Positions 57,094 through 64,000 of a stretch of DNA of 64,000 nucleotides are shown here, piece by piece. The translations under genes and the position numbers were made by a program. How positions within the stretch are numbered: the stretch's first letter is position 1; each line of letters opens with the position of its first letter. The notes under the pieces were generated by a model. It was not told where the DNA came from. It saw only the letters and a list, made by a program, of their open reading frames with translations, and ran no database searches. Origin of the DNA: Streptomyces sp. NBC_01314 (GTDB lineage: Bacteria > Actinomycetota > Actinomycetes > Streptomycetales > Streptomycetaceae); NCBI RefSeq assembly GCF_041435215.1, contig NZ_CP108394.1:5828001-5892000 (forward strand), written 5' to 3'.

Positions 57094-57735
57094 CTATACC
57101 CAACCCCGCTCCCGTGCGAGACGTACCGCCGCGTGCCGGTTCTCCACCCCGAGCTTGGACGTGGCCGACGACAGATAGTTCCGGACAGTCCCCTGGGACA
57201 GCGCGGCCCGCTCGGCGATCTCCGCGACGGGCGCCCCGTCGGCGGCGAGCTCGAGGACCTCGGCCTCCCGCGCGGTGAGCGGGGAGTCGCCGGAGGAGAT
57301 CGCGTCGGCCGCCAACTCCGGGTCCACATAGCGGTTCCCCGCATGCACGGCCCGGATGATCTCCGCGAGCCGCTGCGCGCTGACGGTCTTGGGGACGAAC
57401 CCGCGCACACCTGCCGCAAGCGCCCGCTTCAGATGCCCCGGTCGGCCGTGACCGGTCACGATCAGTACGCGGCAGCCCGGCAGTTCGGCCCGCAGCGATG
57501 TGGCGACCCTCACACCGTCGGCCCCCGGCATCTGCAGGTCCAGCACGGCCACGTCCGGCGTGTGCGCCAGCGCCATCGCCAGCGCCTCCGGCCCGCTCGC
57601 CGCCTGCGCGACCACCAACAGGTCGTCCTCCAACGCCAGCAACGCGGCCAGCGCCCCCCGGATCAGATGCTCGTCGTCGGCGAGCAACAGCCGCACGGGC
57701 CGCCCGTCCGCCGCCGCCTCCGGTACGCCCGTCAT
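57094..57735 (-). CDS. LuxR/NarL-type response regulator (DesR-like)
   Basis: 213 residues from the ATG at 57735, which overlaps the kinase stop (ATGA). The receiver domain has LLLADDEHLIRGALAALL (acidic pair), DVAVLDLQMPGADGVRVA (phosphorylated Asp), VLIVTGHGRPG and GFVPKTVS with the conserved Lys. The C-terminal helix-turn-helix is SPLTAREAEVLELAADGA and VRNYLSSATSKLGVENRH. It is the last gene of an ABC-ABC-kinase-regulator operon and should control that transporter. Confidence 0.93.
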   Translation of the reverse strand: MTGVPEAAADGRPVRLLLADDEHLIRGALAALLALEDDLLVVAQAASGPEALAMALAHTPDVAVLDLQMPGADGVRVATSLRAELPGCRVLIVTGHGRPGHLKRALAAGVRGFVPKTVSAQRLAEIIRAVHAGNRYVDPELAADAISSGDSPLTAREAEVLELAADGAPVAEIAERAALSQGTVRNYLSSATSKLGVENRHAAVRLARERGWV

Positions 57736-59066
57736 GACGCGGCCCGTCGTACGACCGCCGGGCCGACCGTGGCCGACGTACCCCTCGAAGCCGAGTCCGC
57801 TGGAGAAGCCGAGCCCGAGTTCTCGGCGGACGCCGACCCGGCCGAGGCCAGCGGCACCCGCGCCACCACCCGGAACACCTCTCCACCCGCCGGCCCCGCC
57901 TCCAGCGTCCCGTCCACCACCGCCAGCCGCTCCCGCAGCCCGGCGAGCCCGGACCCGGCGCCGACGGAACGCCCGGCGTCCTCCTCCGCACCCGCCGCCC
58001 GTATCCCGTCGTTCTCCACGGTCAGCACCACTTGCCCCTCCGTCACCTTCAATACCACCGCGCACCGCACGGCGTTCCCGTGCCGGAGCACGTTCGTCGT
58101 CCCTTCCCGCACCACCCAGGCGAGCGCGGACTGCACCTCGCCGGGCAGCCCGGCGGTGTCCGCCCCGTCGACCGAGCAGGTGATGCCGGCCGCCGCCAGC
58201 ACGCCCCGCGCACCGGAGAGTTCGACCCCGAGGTCGGCCTCCCGGTATCCCCGTACGACATCCCGCACCTCGCGCTGCGACTCCTGCGCGATCCGCTGGA
58301 CCTCGATCATCTGCTCGACCGCCTCGGGCCGTTCCCGGCGGGCCAGCTGGACGGCAAGCTCGCTCTTCAGGGCGATGACCGCGAGGTTGCGGCCGATCAC
58401 GTCGTGCAGGTCGCGCCCGAAGCGGAGCCGCTCCTCGGCGACCGCGAGCCGGGCGCGGGTCTCGCGGGCGTCGGCGAGTTCGTAGACGGCCGTGAGGAGC
58501 CAGACGGAGAAGACGGAGGTGAGGGCGAGGGAGGTGGTGCCGATCAGCACCACCACCAGGGCCGCCAGTGCGGAGCTCCCGCCGGCCCCGGCGCCGAGGG
58601 CCGAAGCCCCGCCGCCCGTGGCGAAGGCCACGATCACGGCCGCCAGGCGACGGCGGCTGCGGACACCGAGCGCGATGGTACCGACGCCGAAGATCAGCAC
58701 GCCCCCGAACGTCGCGAACAGCGCCGCACGGGGGTCGTCCCCGAGGGACGCGCTGCTGGCGAGCACCATCGCCGCGCAGCCGACCAGCGCGGTGACGACC
58801 CCGATGGTCCAGAGCAGGCGTACGGGCTGCTCACGGCGGTCGCGCACCCAGTCGAGCGCCCGGGAGACCGCGACCGAGCAGAGCGCGCCGTGCACGGTCA
58901 CCAGGGCGAAGACCCAGCCTGCGTACCGCAGGGGTATCTGGCCGAAGAGCGGTATCCCGAACCCGCCGACCTCGATCAACGGGAAGGTCTGGAACGACCA
59001 CCGCGTGTACGTCTCCACCTTCGCCGGTGTGCTCTTCGTCCGCCACCAAGCCCCCGGCCCTCGCAT
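57732..59066 (-). CDS. Sensor histidine kinase (HisKA_3, DesK-like)
   Basis: 444 residues from the ATG at 59066 after GGGGGG. About five or six membrane helices occupy residues 45-190 (YAGWVFALVTVHGALCSVAV, LLWTIGVVTALVGCAAMVL, LIFGVGTIALGV, LAALVVVLIGTTSLALTSVF). The HisKA_3 box is ERLRFGRDLHDVIGRNLAVI with the phosphorylated His, followed by EVRDVVRGYREADLGVEL, and the ATPase has WVVREGTTNVLRHGNA (N box) and GSGLAGLRERLAVVDG (G box). No extracellular sensor domain, so it probably senses a membrane state. Its stop overlaps the response-regulator start. Confidence 0.93.
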   Translation of the reverse strand: MRGPGAWWRTKSTPAKVETYTRWSFQTFPLIEVGGFGIPLFGQIPLRYAGWVFALVTVHGALCSVAVSRALDWVRDRREQPVRLLWTIGVVTALVGCAAMVLASSASLGDDPRAALFATFGGVLIFGVGTIALGVRSRRRLAAVIVAFATGGGASALGAGAGGSSALAALVVVLIGTTSLALTSVFSVWLLTAVYELADARETRARLAVAEERLRFGRDLHDVIGRNLAVIALKSELAVQLARRERPEAVEQMIEVQRIAQESQREVRDVVRGYREADLGVELSGARGVLAAAGITCSVDGADTAGLPGEVQSALAWVVREGTTNVLRHGNAVRCAVVLKVTEGQVVLTVENDGIRAAGAEEDAGRSVGAGSGLAGLRERLAVVDGTLEAGPAGGEVFRVVARVPLASAGSASAENSGSASPADSASRGTSATVGPAVVRRAAS

Positions 59067-59079
59067 GGCTCAACCCCCC

Positions 59080-59898
59080 TCATCGGCGCGGTTCCCAGCG
59101 GAACCACCGCCGTACAGCAAACACCGCGAGCACGGTCCAGGCCAGCGCGGTGGCGAGGGCGCCCAGGGCGTCGTACGCGGACAGGTCGCCGGTCCAGCCG
59201 CCGCGCACCAGCGTGATCACGGGGCTGAGCGGCAGCAGTTCGCAGACGGACGCCACCCGGTCGGGCAGCACTTCGAGCGGCACGGTGATGCCCGACCCGA
59301 GCAGGGACACGAGCATCAGCGGCAGGCTGGTGAGCTGCGCGCTCTCGGCGGTACGGCTGAGGCTCGCGGTGACCGCCGCCAGCGCCACGCACAGGACGAT
59401 GCCCAGCAGGACCCCCAGCACGGCCAGGTGCGGCGCGGGCGGCGCCCCGACGTCGAGCAGGACCGTGCAGCCGATCGCGAGGAGCACGCACTGCGCGAAC
59501 CCGATGCCGGCGGCGGGCAGCGCGGCCCCGGCCAGGATCTCCGGGTCGCGCAGCTCACCGGTCCGCAGCCGCTTCAGGACGAGTTCCTCGCGGCGTACGA
59601 CGTAGATGTTGGTGAGAGCGGTGTAGATCGCGAAGAGCAGCGAGAAGCCGATGGCGGCGGGGAGGATGACCGTCCCGATGCTCAGCCCGGCCTTCCCCAG
59701 GTCCATCTGGTCCGTCGCCGACCGCACACTGAGCGGCAGCAGCAACGGCATGAGCAATGCCGTGAACATCGTGGCCCGGCTCCGCCCCAGGAGCGTCAGC
59801 TCGGCGCGGGCGAGCGCGGTCATCCGGCTCCTGAGAGTCGTCGTCCCGGCCCTGACGACCGCCTCCGCCCCCGCCGTCGTACCCGTGGTCGTGCTCAT
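59080..59898 (-). CDS. ABC-2-type permease
   Basis: 272 residues from the ATG at 59898, which overlaps the ATPase stop (ATGA). Six helices: TMFTALLMPLLLPLSV, GTVILPAAIGFSLLFAIYTA, FAQCVLLAIGCTVLLDVGA, LAVLGVLLGIVLCVALAAVT, LPLMLVSLLGSGITVPLEVL, and ALGALATALAWTVLAVFAV. Between them is VVRREELVLKRLRTGELRD, the cytoplasmic loop typical of drug-export ABC-2 permeases of the DrrB type. It ends 13 bases before the kinase gene. Confidence 0.9.
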   Translation of the reverse strand: MSTTTGTTAGAEAVVRAGTTTLRSRMTALARAELTLLGRSRATMFTALLMPLLLPLSVRSATDQMDLGKAGLSIGTVILPAAIGFSLLFAIYTALTNIYVVRREELVLKRLRTGELRDPEILAGAALPAAGIGFAQCVLLAIGCTVLLDVGAPPAPHLAVLGVLLGIVLCVALAAVTASLSRTAESAQLTSLPLMLVSLLGSGITVPLEVLPDRVASVCELLPLSPVITLVRGGWTGDLSAYDALGALATALAWTVLAVFAVRRWFRWEPRR

Positions 59899-60968
59899 GC
59901 CGCCACCCCGTTCTTGCGCGATCCCTTGCCCGCACGCGGTCCCTTGCCCGTACGCGATCCCTTGCCCCCACGCGGTCCCGTGTCGGTACGGGATTCCGTA
60001 TCCGCACGCGCCGCCTCCGCCGACTCCCGGGCGATCCGCAGGAACGCCTCCTCCAGCGAGGCCGACCGCACCTCGAGGCGCCGGAACTCGACCCGTGCCC
60101 GCTCCGCCCACACCAGCAGTCCGGTGGCCGCCCGCTGCAGTTCGTGCGTGCGCAGCACCACCACGCGGTCGTGCTCCTCGTGCCCGGTGACACCCAGCTC
60201 GCCCAGCGGCGGCAGGTCGCCCAGGAAGTACCCGGCGGGCAGTTCGAACGAGATGCGGGACGGCTGGGAGGCGGTCACCTCGGCCGGGGTGCCGGTCGCG
60301 GCGACGGCGCCCTCGTGGAGGATGGCGAGCCGGTCGGCCAAATCCTCCGCCTCCTCCAGGTAGTGCGTGGTGAGCAGCACGGTCGTTCCCCCGTCGCGCA
60401 ACTCCCGCACCAGTTCCCACGTGTCCTGGCGGCCCTCCGCGTCGAGCCCGGTCGTCGGCTCGTCCAGGAAGAGGACCTCGGGGCGCCCCAGGAGCGCGAG
60501 CGCCAGGTCGAGGCGCCGCTTCTCACCCCCGGACAGCTGCTTGACCCGTACGCCGGCCCGCCGTCCGAGCCCGACGATCTCCAGCGCCTCTCCGACGGGC
60601 CGCGCCCCGCTGGTGCAGCCGGCCCACATCTGTACCGTCTCCGCGACGGTCAGTTCGGAGGGGAAGCCGCCCTCCTGCAGCATCACGCCGATGCGGGGGC
60701 GTACGGCCGCGCGCTCCCCGTAGGGGTCGTGCCCGAGGACCCGCACCCGGCCGCCGGACGGCGGTGCGAGTCCTTCCAGCAGTTCGACCGTCGATGTCTT
60801 GCCCGCGCCGTTGGTGCCCAGGAGCGCGAAGAGTTCTCCCCGGCCGACGGAGAACGTGATCCCCCGCACGGCCTCGAAACCGCCCCCGTACACGCGCCGC
60901 AGGTCGGTGACCTCGATCACGTTCTCGTGATCGTGGGTGCTCACGCCCTCGTGCCCGTTCGTCTTCAT
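59895..60968 (-). CDS. ABC transporter ATP-binding protein (DrrA-like)
   Basis: 357 residues. Walker A LFALLGTNGAGKTSTVELLE, signature VKQLSGGEKRRLDLALALLG, Walker B EVLFLDEPTTGLDAEG, and the switch His in VLLTTHYLEEAEDLADR. The C-terminal ~80 residues after the ATPase include a DrrA-type extension and a short Gly/Lys/Arg repeat tail (GPRGGKGSRTGKGPRAGKG). First gene of the four-gene operon with the permease, kinase and regulator; the usual role is export of a drug or lipid under two-component control. Confidence 0.92.
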   Translation of the reverse strand: MKTNGHEGVSTHDHENVIEVTDLRRVYGGGFEAVRGITFSVGRGELFALLGTNGAGKTSTVELLEGLAPPSGGRVRVLGHDPYGERAAVRPRIGVMLQEGGFPSELTVAETVQMWAGCTSGARPVGEALEIVGLGRRAGVRVKQLSGGEKRRLDLALALLGRPEVLFLDEPTTGLDAEGRQDTWELVRELRDGGTTVLLTTHYLEEAEDLADRLAILHEGAVAATGTPAEVTASQPSRISFELPAGYFLGDLPPLGELGVTGHEEHDRVVVLRTHELQRAATGLLVWAERARVEFRRLEVRSASLEEAFLRIARESAEAARADTESRTDTGPRGGKGSRTGKGPRAGKGSRKNGVAA

Positions 60969-61022
60969 GCCTTCAGCGTCTCGTCGGCAAGGGCCGGAGG
61001 GCAGTGCGCGGTGTCATCACTC

Positions 61023-61038
61023 GACATGACAAATGTCA
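61023..61038. promoter_or_regulatory. Candidate operator upstream of the ABC/two-component operon
   Basis: GACAT (61023-61027) and ATGTC (61033-61037), within GACATGACAAATGTCA, form an inverted repeat with TGAC/GTCA arms 54 bases before the ATPase start. Such TGACA-type palindromes are typical sites for NarL-like regulators of this type of operon. Confidence 0.45.
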
Positions 61039-61118
61039 GACGCGGGAGTCATGAAGGGGGAGTTGTGACCGCGGGAGACGTGAACACTGGAGCCGTGAAC
61101 GCGGGAGTCGGGATCACG

Positions 61119-61153
61119 AAGAAGGCCCCGGTCCAGTGGACCGGGGCCTTCTT
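61119..61153. terminator. Second copy of the AAGAAGG... terminator
   Basis: AAGAAGGCCCCGGTCC (61119-61134) and GGACCGGGGCCTTCTT (61138-61153), identical to the hairpin after purC, here 6 bases beyond the 3' end of tRNA-Gly copy 2 on the minus strand. Confidence 0.85.
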
Positions 61154-61158
61154 TAACG

Positions 61159-61231
61159 AGCGGACGACCAGGTTCGAACTGGCGACCTCAACCTTGGCAA
61201 GGTTGCGCTCTACCAACTGAGCTACGTCCGC
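61159..61231 (-). tRNA. tRNA-Gly(GCC), copy 2
   Basis: Base-for-base the same as copy 1 at 56998-57070, with anticodon GCC and canonical T-loop. It precedes the atypical Gly(UCC)-like gene on the minus strand, so both could be in one transcript. Confidence 0.95.
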
Positions 61232-61310
61232 ATTGCCTCCGACCGGCTCCCACCGATCGGCGCGAGGACTACTTTACCTGATCCACAACAGTGGTCGGTA
61301 AGTGATCCAG

Positions 61311-61382
61311 AGCGGGTGACAGGAATTGCACACTGCGCCTTCCCCCTGGAAGGGGGATGTTCTACTACTGAACTACACCCGC
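61311..61382 (-). tRNA. tRNA-Gly(UCC)-like gene with atypical T-arm
   Basis: 72 bases with acceptor GCGGGTG/CACCCGC, D-arm GTTC/GAAC, anticodon stem TCCCC/GGGGA around CTTCCAG (anticodon UCC). The T-arm reads CAGTGTGCAATTCCTGT, in which the usual GTTC of the T-loop is GTGC and the 5-bp stem does not form well. It lies 80 bases upstream of, and on the same strand as, tRNA-Gly(GCC). It may be the functional GGA-reading tRNA, or specialised. Confidence 0.7.
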
Positions 61383-61542
61383 GTGACTCCGGTGAGCCGG
61401 ACCTTTCGGCCTTGCCCCTCGGCGTGCTCCAGACTCTAGCTGATCCGCCCGGGGGCAACGCAAGTCGGTTGTCCCCGGGGGCCAAGTCGGCCGCCCCCGG
61501 GGACCGCTGACGAATCCTGAGGGCCGGCCGGCGGGAGCGGCG

Positions 61543-61860
61543 CTACTGCGCCTCGGCGAACGCCTCGTAGACCCTCTTGGGGATCCGGCCGCGTGCGGGG
61601 ACCTCCAGCTTGTTGGCCTGGGCCCAGGCGCGGACGGCCGCCGGGTCCGGAGCGATCTGGGTCTGCCTGTACGCCTTGCCCGACCTCGACCGCTTGCGGC
61701 CGGCGTCCACGTAGGGCGCGAGCGCCTTACGCAGTTTCTTGGCATTGGCTTCGTTCAGGTCGATCTCGTACGACTTGCCGTCGAGTCCGAAGGCGATCGT
61801 CTCCGCTGCTTCCGAGCCGTCGATGTCGTCGGAGAGAGTGACTACGACACGCTGCGCCAC
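61543..61860 (-). CDS. lsrL: Lsr2-family nucleoid protein (LsrL paralogue)
   Basis: 105 residues. The N-terminal dimerisation domain begins MAQRVVVTLSDDIDGSEAAE and includes FGLDGKSYEIDLNEANAKKL; the C-terminal DNA-binding domain has PDPAAVRAWAQANKLEVPAR and the AT-hook-like RGRIPKRVYEAF. Lsr2 proteins bind AT-rich DNA in the minor groove and silence foreign genes. Streptomyces has two; the copy next to purS is, as I recall, LsrL rather than the main Lsr2. Its upstream region is strikingly AT-rich. Confidence 0.9.
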   Translation of the reverse strand: MAQRVVVTLSDDIDGSEAAETIAFGLDGKSYEIDLNEANAKKLRKALAPYVDAGRKRSRSGKAYRQTQIAPDPAAVRAWAQANKLEVPARGRIPKRVYEAFAEAQ

Positions 61861-62201
61861 GAATATCGGTCCCTTCGTGCGACATCTCTCCGTTGACGTG
61901 CCCTGACGTCAGGAAGATGTCGACTGTCCGGCTGTTATTTGGGCAAAGTATCGGCTATTGCCAATTTATTTGTACAGTGCCCGGCATTGCAATGTGAAGA
62001 CAGACTTAATCCGCCCGTGTGTCCCTCACGCAATAGGGATACGGGATCTTTCCCGCAAGTTTTCGCGAGGGTGATCACCTGATGCCGGATCGTGACCGCC
62101 GTCACCCGGAATCCCTGTAGTTTCCTACGAATCTACCCGCGTAGAAATTTCGTACGGGTAGTCTGAAGGAACCTGCTCAGCACCACACACCGGGAGTGCC
62201 A
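61861..62201. promoter_or_regulatory. AT-rich divergent promoter region between lsrL and purS
   Basis: The stretch 61938-61985 includes CTATTGCCAATTTATTTGTA, far below the window's GC level and a plausible Lsr2-type binding site. CTGACGTCAG (61903-61912) is a palindrome near the lsrL start. For purS, CTACCCG (62133-62139) and CGGGTAG (62155-62161) flank AAATTT, and TAGTCT (62159-62164) can be the -10 box. Confidence 0.55.
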
Positions 62202-62465
62202 GTGGCACGCGTCGTAGTCGACGTCATGCTCAAGCCGGAGATCCTCGACCCCCAGGGCCAGGCGGTGCAGCGCGCGCTGCCGCGCCTCGGTTTCGAGGGC
62301 GTCTCCGACGTACGTCAGGGAAAGCGATTCGAACTGGAAGTTGACGGACCGGTGGACGACGCCGCGCTCGCCCGCATCCATGAGCTGGCGGAATCCTTCC
62401 TCGCCAACACCGTGATCGAGGACTTCACCGTCAAGGTCGAGGAAGTCGCGGAGGCGGGAAAGTGA
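62202..62465 (+). CDS. purS: Phosphoribosylformylglycinamidine synthase subunit PurS
   Basis: 87 residues from the GTG at 62202 (GGGAG at good distance; another GTG at 62196 is less likely). It begins [20 protein letters not shown] and has [20 protein letters not shown] and KRFELEVDG, typical of PurS. As a small dimer it channels ammonia from PurQ to PurL in the FGAM synthase complex. The stop overlaps the purQ start by 4 bases (GTGA). Confidence 0.96.
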   Translation: MARVVVDVMLKPEILDPQGQAVQRALPRLGFEGVSDVRQGKRFELEVDGPVDDAALARIHELAESFLANTVIEDFTVKVEEVAEAGK

Positions 62466-63166
62466 CCGCTCGTATTGGCGTCGTCACCTTTCCCGGCAGC
62501 CTGGACGACCGGGACACGCAGCGTGCGATCAGGCTCGCCGGTGCCGAACCCGTCGCTCTCTGGCACAAGGACAAGGACCTCCACCAGGTCGACGCCGTGG
62601 TGCTGTGCGGCGGTTTTTCCTACGGTGACTATCTGCGCGCCGGAGCCATCGCGCGTTTCTCGCCGGTGATGGAGACGGTCATCGAGCAGGCGAAGGCCGG
62701 ACTGCCGGTCCTCGGCATCTGTAACGGCTTCCAGATTCTCACCGAGGCCCATCTGCTCCCCGGCGCGATGCTCGGCAACGACCACCTCCACTTCATCTGC
62801 CGCGACCAGAAGCTGCGGGTGGAGAACGCGGAGACCGCCTGGACGACCGACTACACGGCCGGCCAGGAGATCCACATCCCGCTGAAGAACATGGACGGCC
62901 GGTACGTCGCCGACGAGTACACGCTCGACAAGCTGGAGGCGGAGGGCCGCGTCGCGTTCCGTTACGTCGTCAGCGGCGAAGCCACAGACGGATGCGGCAA
63001 CCCGAACGGCTCGCTCCGCGACATCGCCGGCATCTCGAACGAGGCCGGGAACGTCGTGGGTCTCATGCCGCACCCGGAGCACGCCGTCGAACCCCTCATC
63101 GGGTCCGGCCGCACCGACGGCCTCCCCTTCTTCACCTCGATCCTCAAGAAGCTGGTCAACGCATGA
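62462..63166 (+). CDS. purQ: Phosphoribosylformylglycinamidine synthase subunit PurQ (glutaminase)
   Basis: 234 residues, class I glutamine amidotransferase. It starts [20 protein letters not shown]; the oxyanion/FSYGDY region is [20 protein letters not shown]; the nucleophile Cys is in [20 protein letters not shown]; the catalytic His/Glu are in [14 protein letters not shown]. It supplies ammonia for FGAM formation. Start overlaps purS, stop overlaps purL, so the three are strictly coupled. Confidence 0.97.
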   Translation: MTARIGVVTFPGSLDDRDTQRAIRLAGAEPVALWHKDKDLHQVDAVVLCGGFSYGDYLRAGAIARFSPVMETVIEQAKAGLPVLGICNGFQILTEAHLLPGAMLGNDHLHFICRDQKLRVENAETAWTTDYTAGQEIHIPLKNMDGRYVADEYTLDKLEAEGRVAFRYVVSGEATDGCGNPNGSLRDIAGISNEAGNVVGLMPHPEHAVEPLIGSGRTDGLPFFTSILKKLVNA

Positions 63167-64000
63167 GCCGGACGCCTCTGGACACGGTCGAGCACGCGGC
63201 CGCGACCCCCGACGTCGAGCTGCCCTGGGCCGAGCTGGGCCTGAAGAAGGACGAGTACGAGCGGGTGGTGGAGATCCTCGGCCGCCGCCCGACCGGCGCC
63301 GAGCTCGCCATGTACTCCGTCATGTGGTCCGAGCACTGCTCGTACAAGTCCTCCAAGGTGCACCTCCGCCAGTTCGGCGAGAAGGCCCCGCACTCCGACG
63401 CCCTGCTCGTCGGCATCGGCGAGAACGCCGGCGTCGTCGACGTCGGCCAGGGCTACGCGGTCACCTTCAAGGTCGAGTCGCACAACCACCCCTCGTACGT
63501 CGAGCCCTACCAGGGCGCGGCCACGGGTGTCGGCGGCATCGTCCGCGACATCATCGCGATGGGTGCCCGCCCGGTCGCCGTCGTCGACCCGCTCCGCTTC
63601 GGTGCGGCCGACCACCCGGACACCAAGCGTGTCCTCCCGGGCGTCGTCGCCGGCATCGGCGGCTACGGCAACTGCCTGGGCCTGCCGAACATCGGCGGCG
63701 AGGTCGTCTTCGACGCCTGCTACCAGGGGAACCCGCTGGTCAACGCCGGTGCCATCGGCGTCATGCGGCACGAGGACATCCACCTCGCGAAGGCCTCCGG
63801 CGACGGCAACAAGGTCATCCTCTACGGCGCCCGCACCGGCGGCGACGGCATCGGCGGCGCCTCGATCCTCGCCTCCGAGACCTTCGACGACGCCAAGCCC
63901 TCCAAGCGTCCCGCCGTCCAGGTCGGCGACCCCTTCCAGGAGAAGCTCCTCATCGAGTGCACCCTGGAGGCGTTCAAGGAGAAGCTGGTCGTCGGCATCC
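63163..64000 (+). CDS. purL: Phosphoribosylformylglycinamidine synthase subunit PurL, 3' end cut by window
   Basis: First ~279 residues of an expected ~750. It starts [20 protein letters not shown] at an ATG overlapping the purQ stop. Family motifs: [79 protein letters not shown] and [20 protein letters not shown]. It uses ATP to convert FGAR to FGAM with ammonia from PurQ. The end lies beyond the window. Confidence 0.97.
   Translation, partial: MSRTPLDTVEHAAATPDVELPWAELGLKKDEYERVVEILGRRPTGAELAMYSVMWSEHCSYKSSKVHLRQFGEKAPHSDALLVGIGENAGVVDVGQGYAVTFKVESHNHPSYVEPYQGAATGVGGIVRDIIAMGARPVAVVDPLRFGAADHPDTKRVLPGVVAGIGGYGNCLGLPNIGGEVVFDACYQGNPLVNAGAIGVMRHEDIHLAKASGDGNKVILYGARTGGDGIGGASILASETFDDAKPSKRPAVQVGDPFQEKLLIECTLEAFKEKLVVGI

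Overview
The window is a piece of a Streptomyces (or very close actinomycete) chromosome. GC content is very high, starts are often GTG, leaderless -10 boxes (TANNNT a few bases before the start codon) are common, and gene order matches the conserved Streptomyces core: two SigF/SigB-type sigma genes, tadA, upp, SRP RNA, dnaX, purD, sarA-like gene, purC, an Lsr2 paralogue, then purS-purQ-purL. Species cannot be named from the sequence alone.

Left part (1-29.5 kb) is mostly ordinary accessory and stress functions: a 5'-truncated TetR regulator, an F420-dependent PPOX protein, YceI, a MarR-controlled DHA2 pump with a carboxypeptidase-regulatory-like tail, two alternative sigma factors, Dabb protein, tRNA-Ser(CGA), tadA plus its associated protein, upp, a LytR-C protein, a VapB-like protein, a HhH-GPD repair protein, an iron-box-controlled divergon (siderophore-interacting reductase versus penicillin-acylase-type hydrolase plus siderophore-type acetyltransferase), a solo TnpB-like RNA-guided-nuclease relative, a cupin, a CopC/CopD protein, a TauD-type dioxygenase, an NAD-dependent beta-hydroxyacid dehydrogenase and a KhtTU-like antiporter pair.

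The most interesting region is 29.7-43.7 kb, a RiPP biosynthetic cluster. A divergent LuxR-type regulator faces a run of plus-strand genes: an LLM-class (probably F420-dependent) reductase, then the four daptide-type enzymes (RiPP recognition protein MpaB, methyltransferase MpaM, aminotransferase MpaD, alcohol-dehydrogenase-like oxidative decarboxylase MpaC), two short precursor peptides that end in threonine and share a LELGMQELEAMEAPG leader motif, a small membrane protein, an ABC exporter, an MpaP-type M50 protease, a full-length class III lanthionine synthetase (LanKC) and a small unknown protein. The precursors contain no cysteine, so lanthionine rings cannot form from them. The combination suggests a hybrid product: the C-terminal Thr converted to the dimethyl-propanediamine terminus, while Ser/Thr in the core are dehydrated by LanKC and perhaps reduced to D-Ala/D-aminobutyrate by the LLM enzyme.

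Right part (43.8-64 kb) is core genome: a large helicase-associated/WYL protein, a remnant of a tyrosine integrase beside tRNA-Ser(GGA), the SRP RNA, dnaX, purD, a degenerate M48-like membrane protein (probably SarA), a DMFase-beta-like protein, purC, two identical terminator plus tRNA-Gly(GCC) units flanking an ABC-transporter/two-component operon, an unusual tRNA-Gly(UCC)-like gene, an Lsr2 paralogue with an AT-rich upstream region, and the start of the purSQL operon, with purL cut by the window end.
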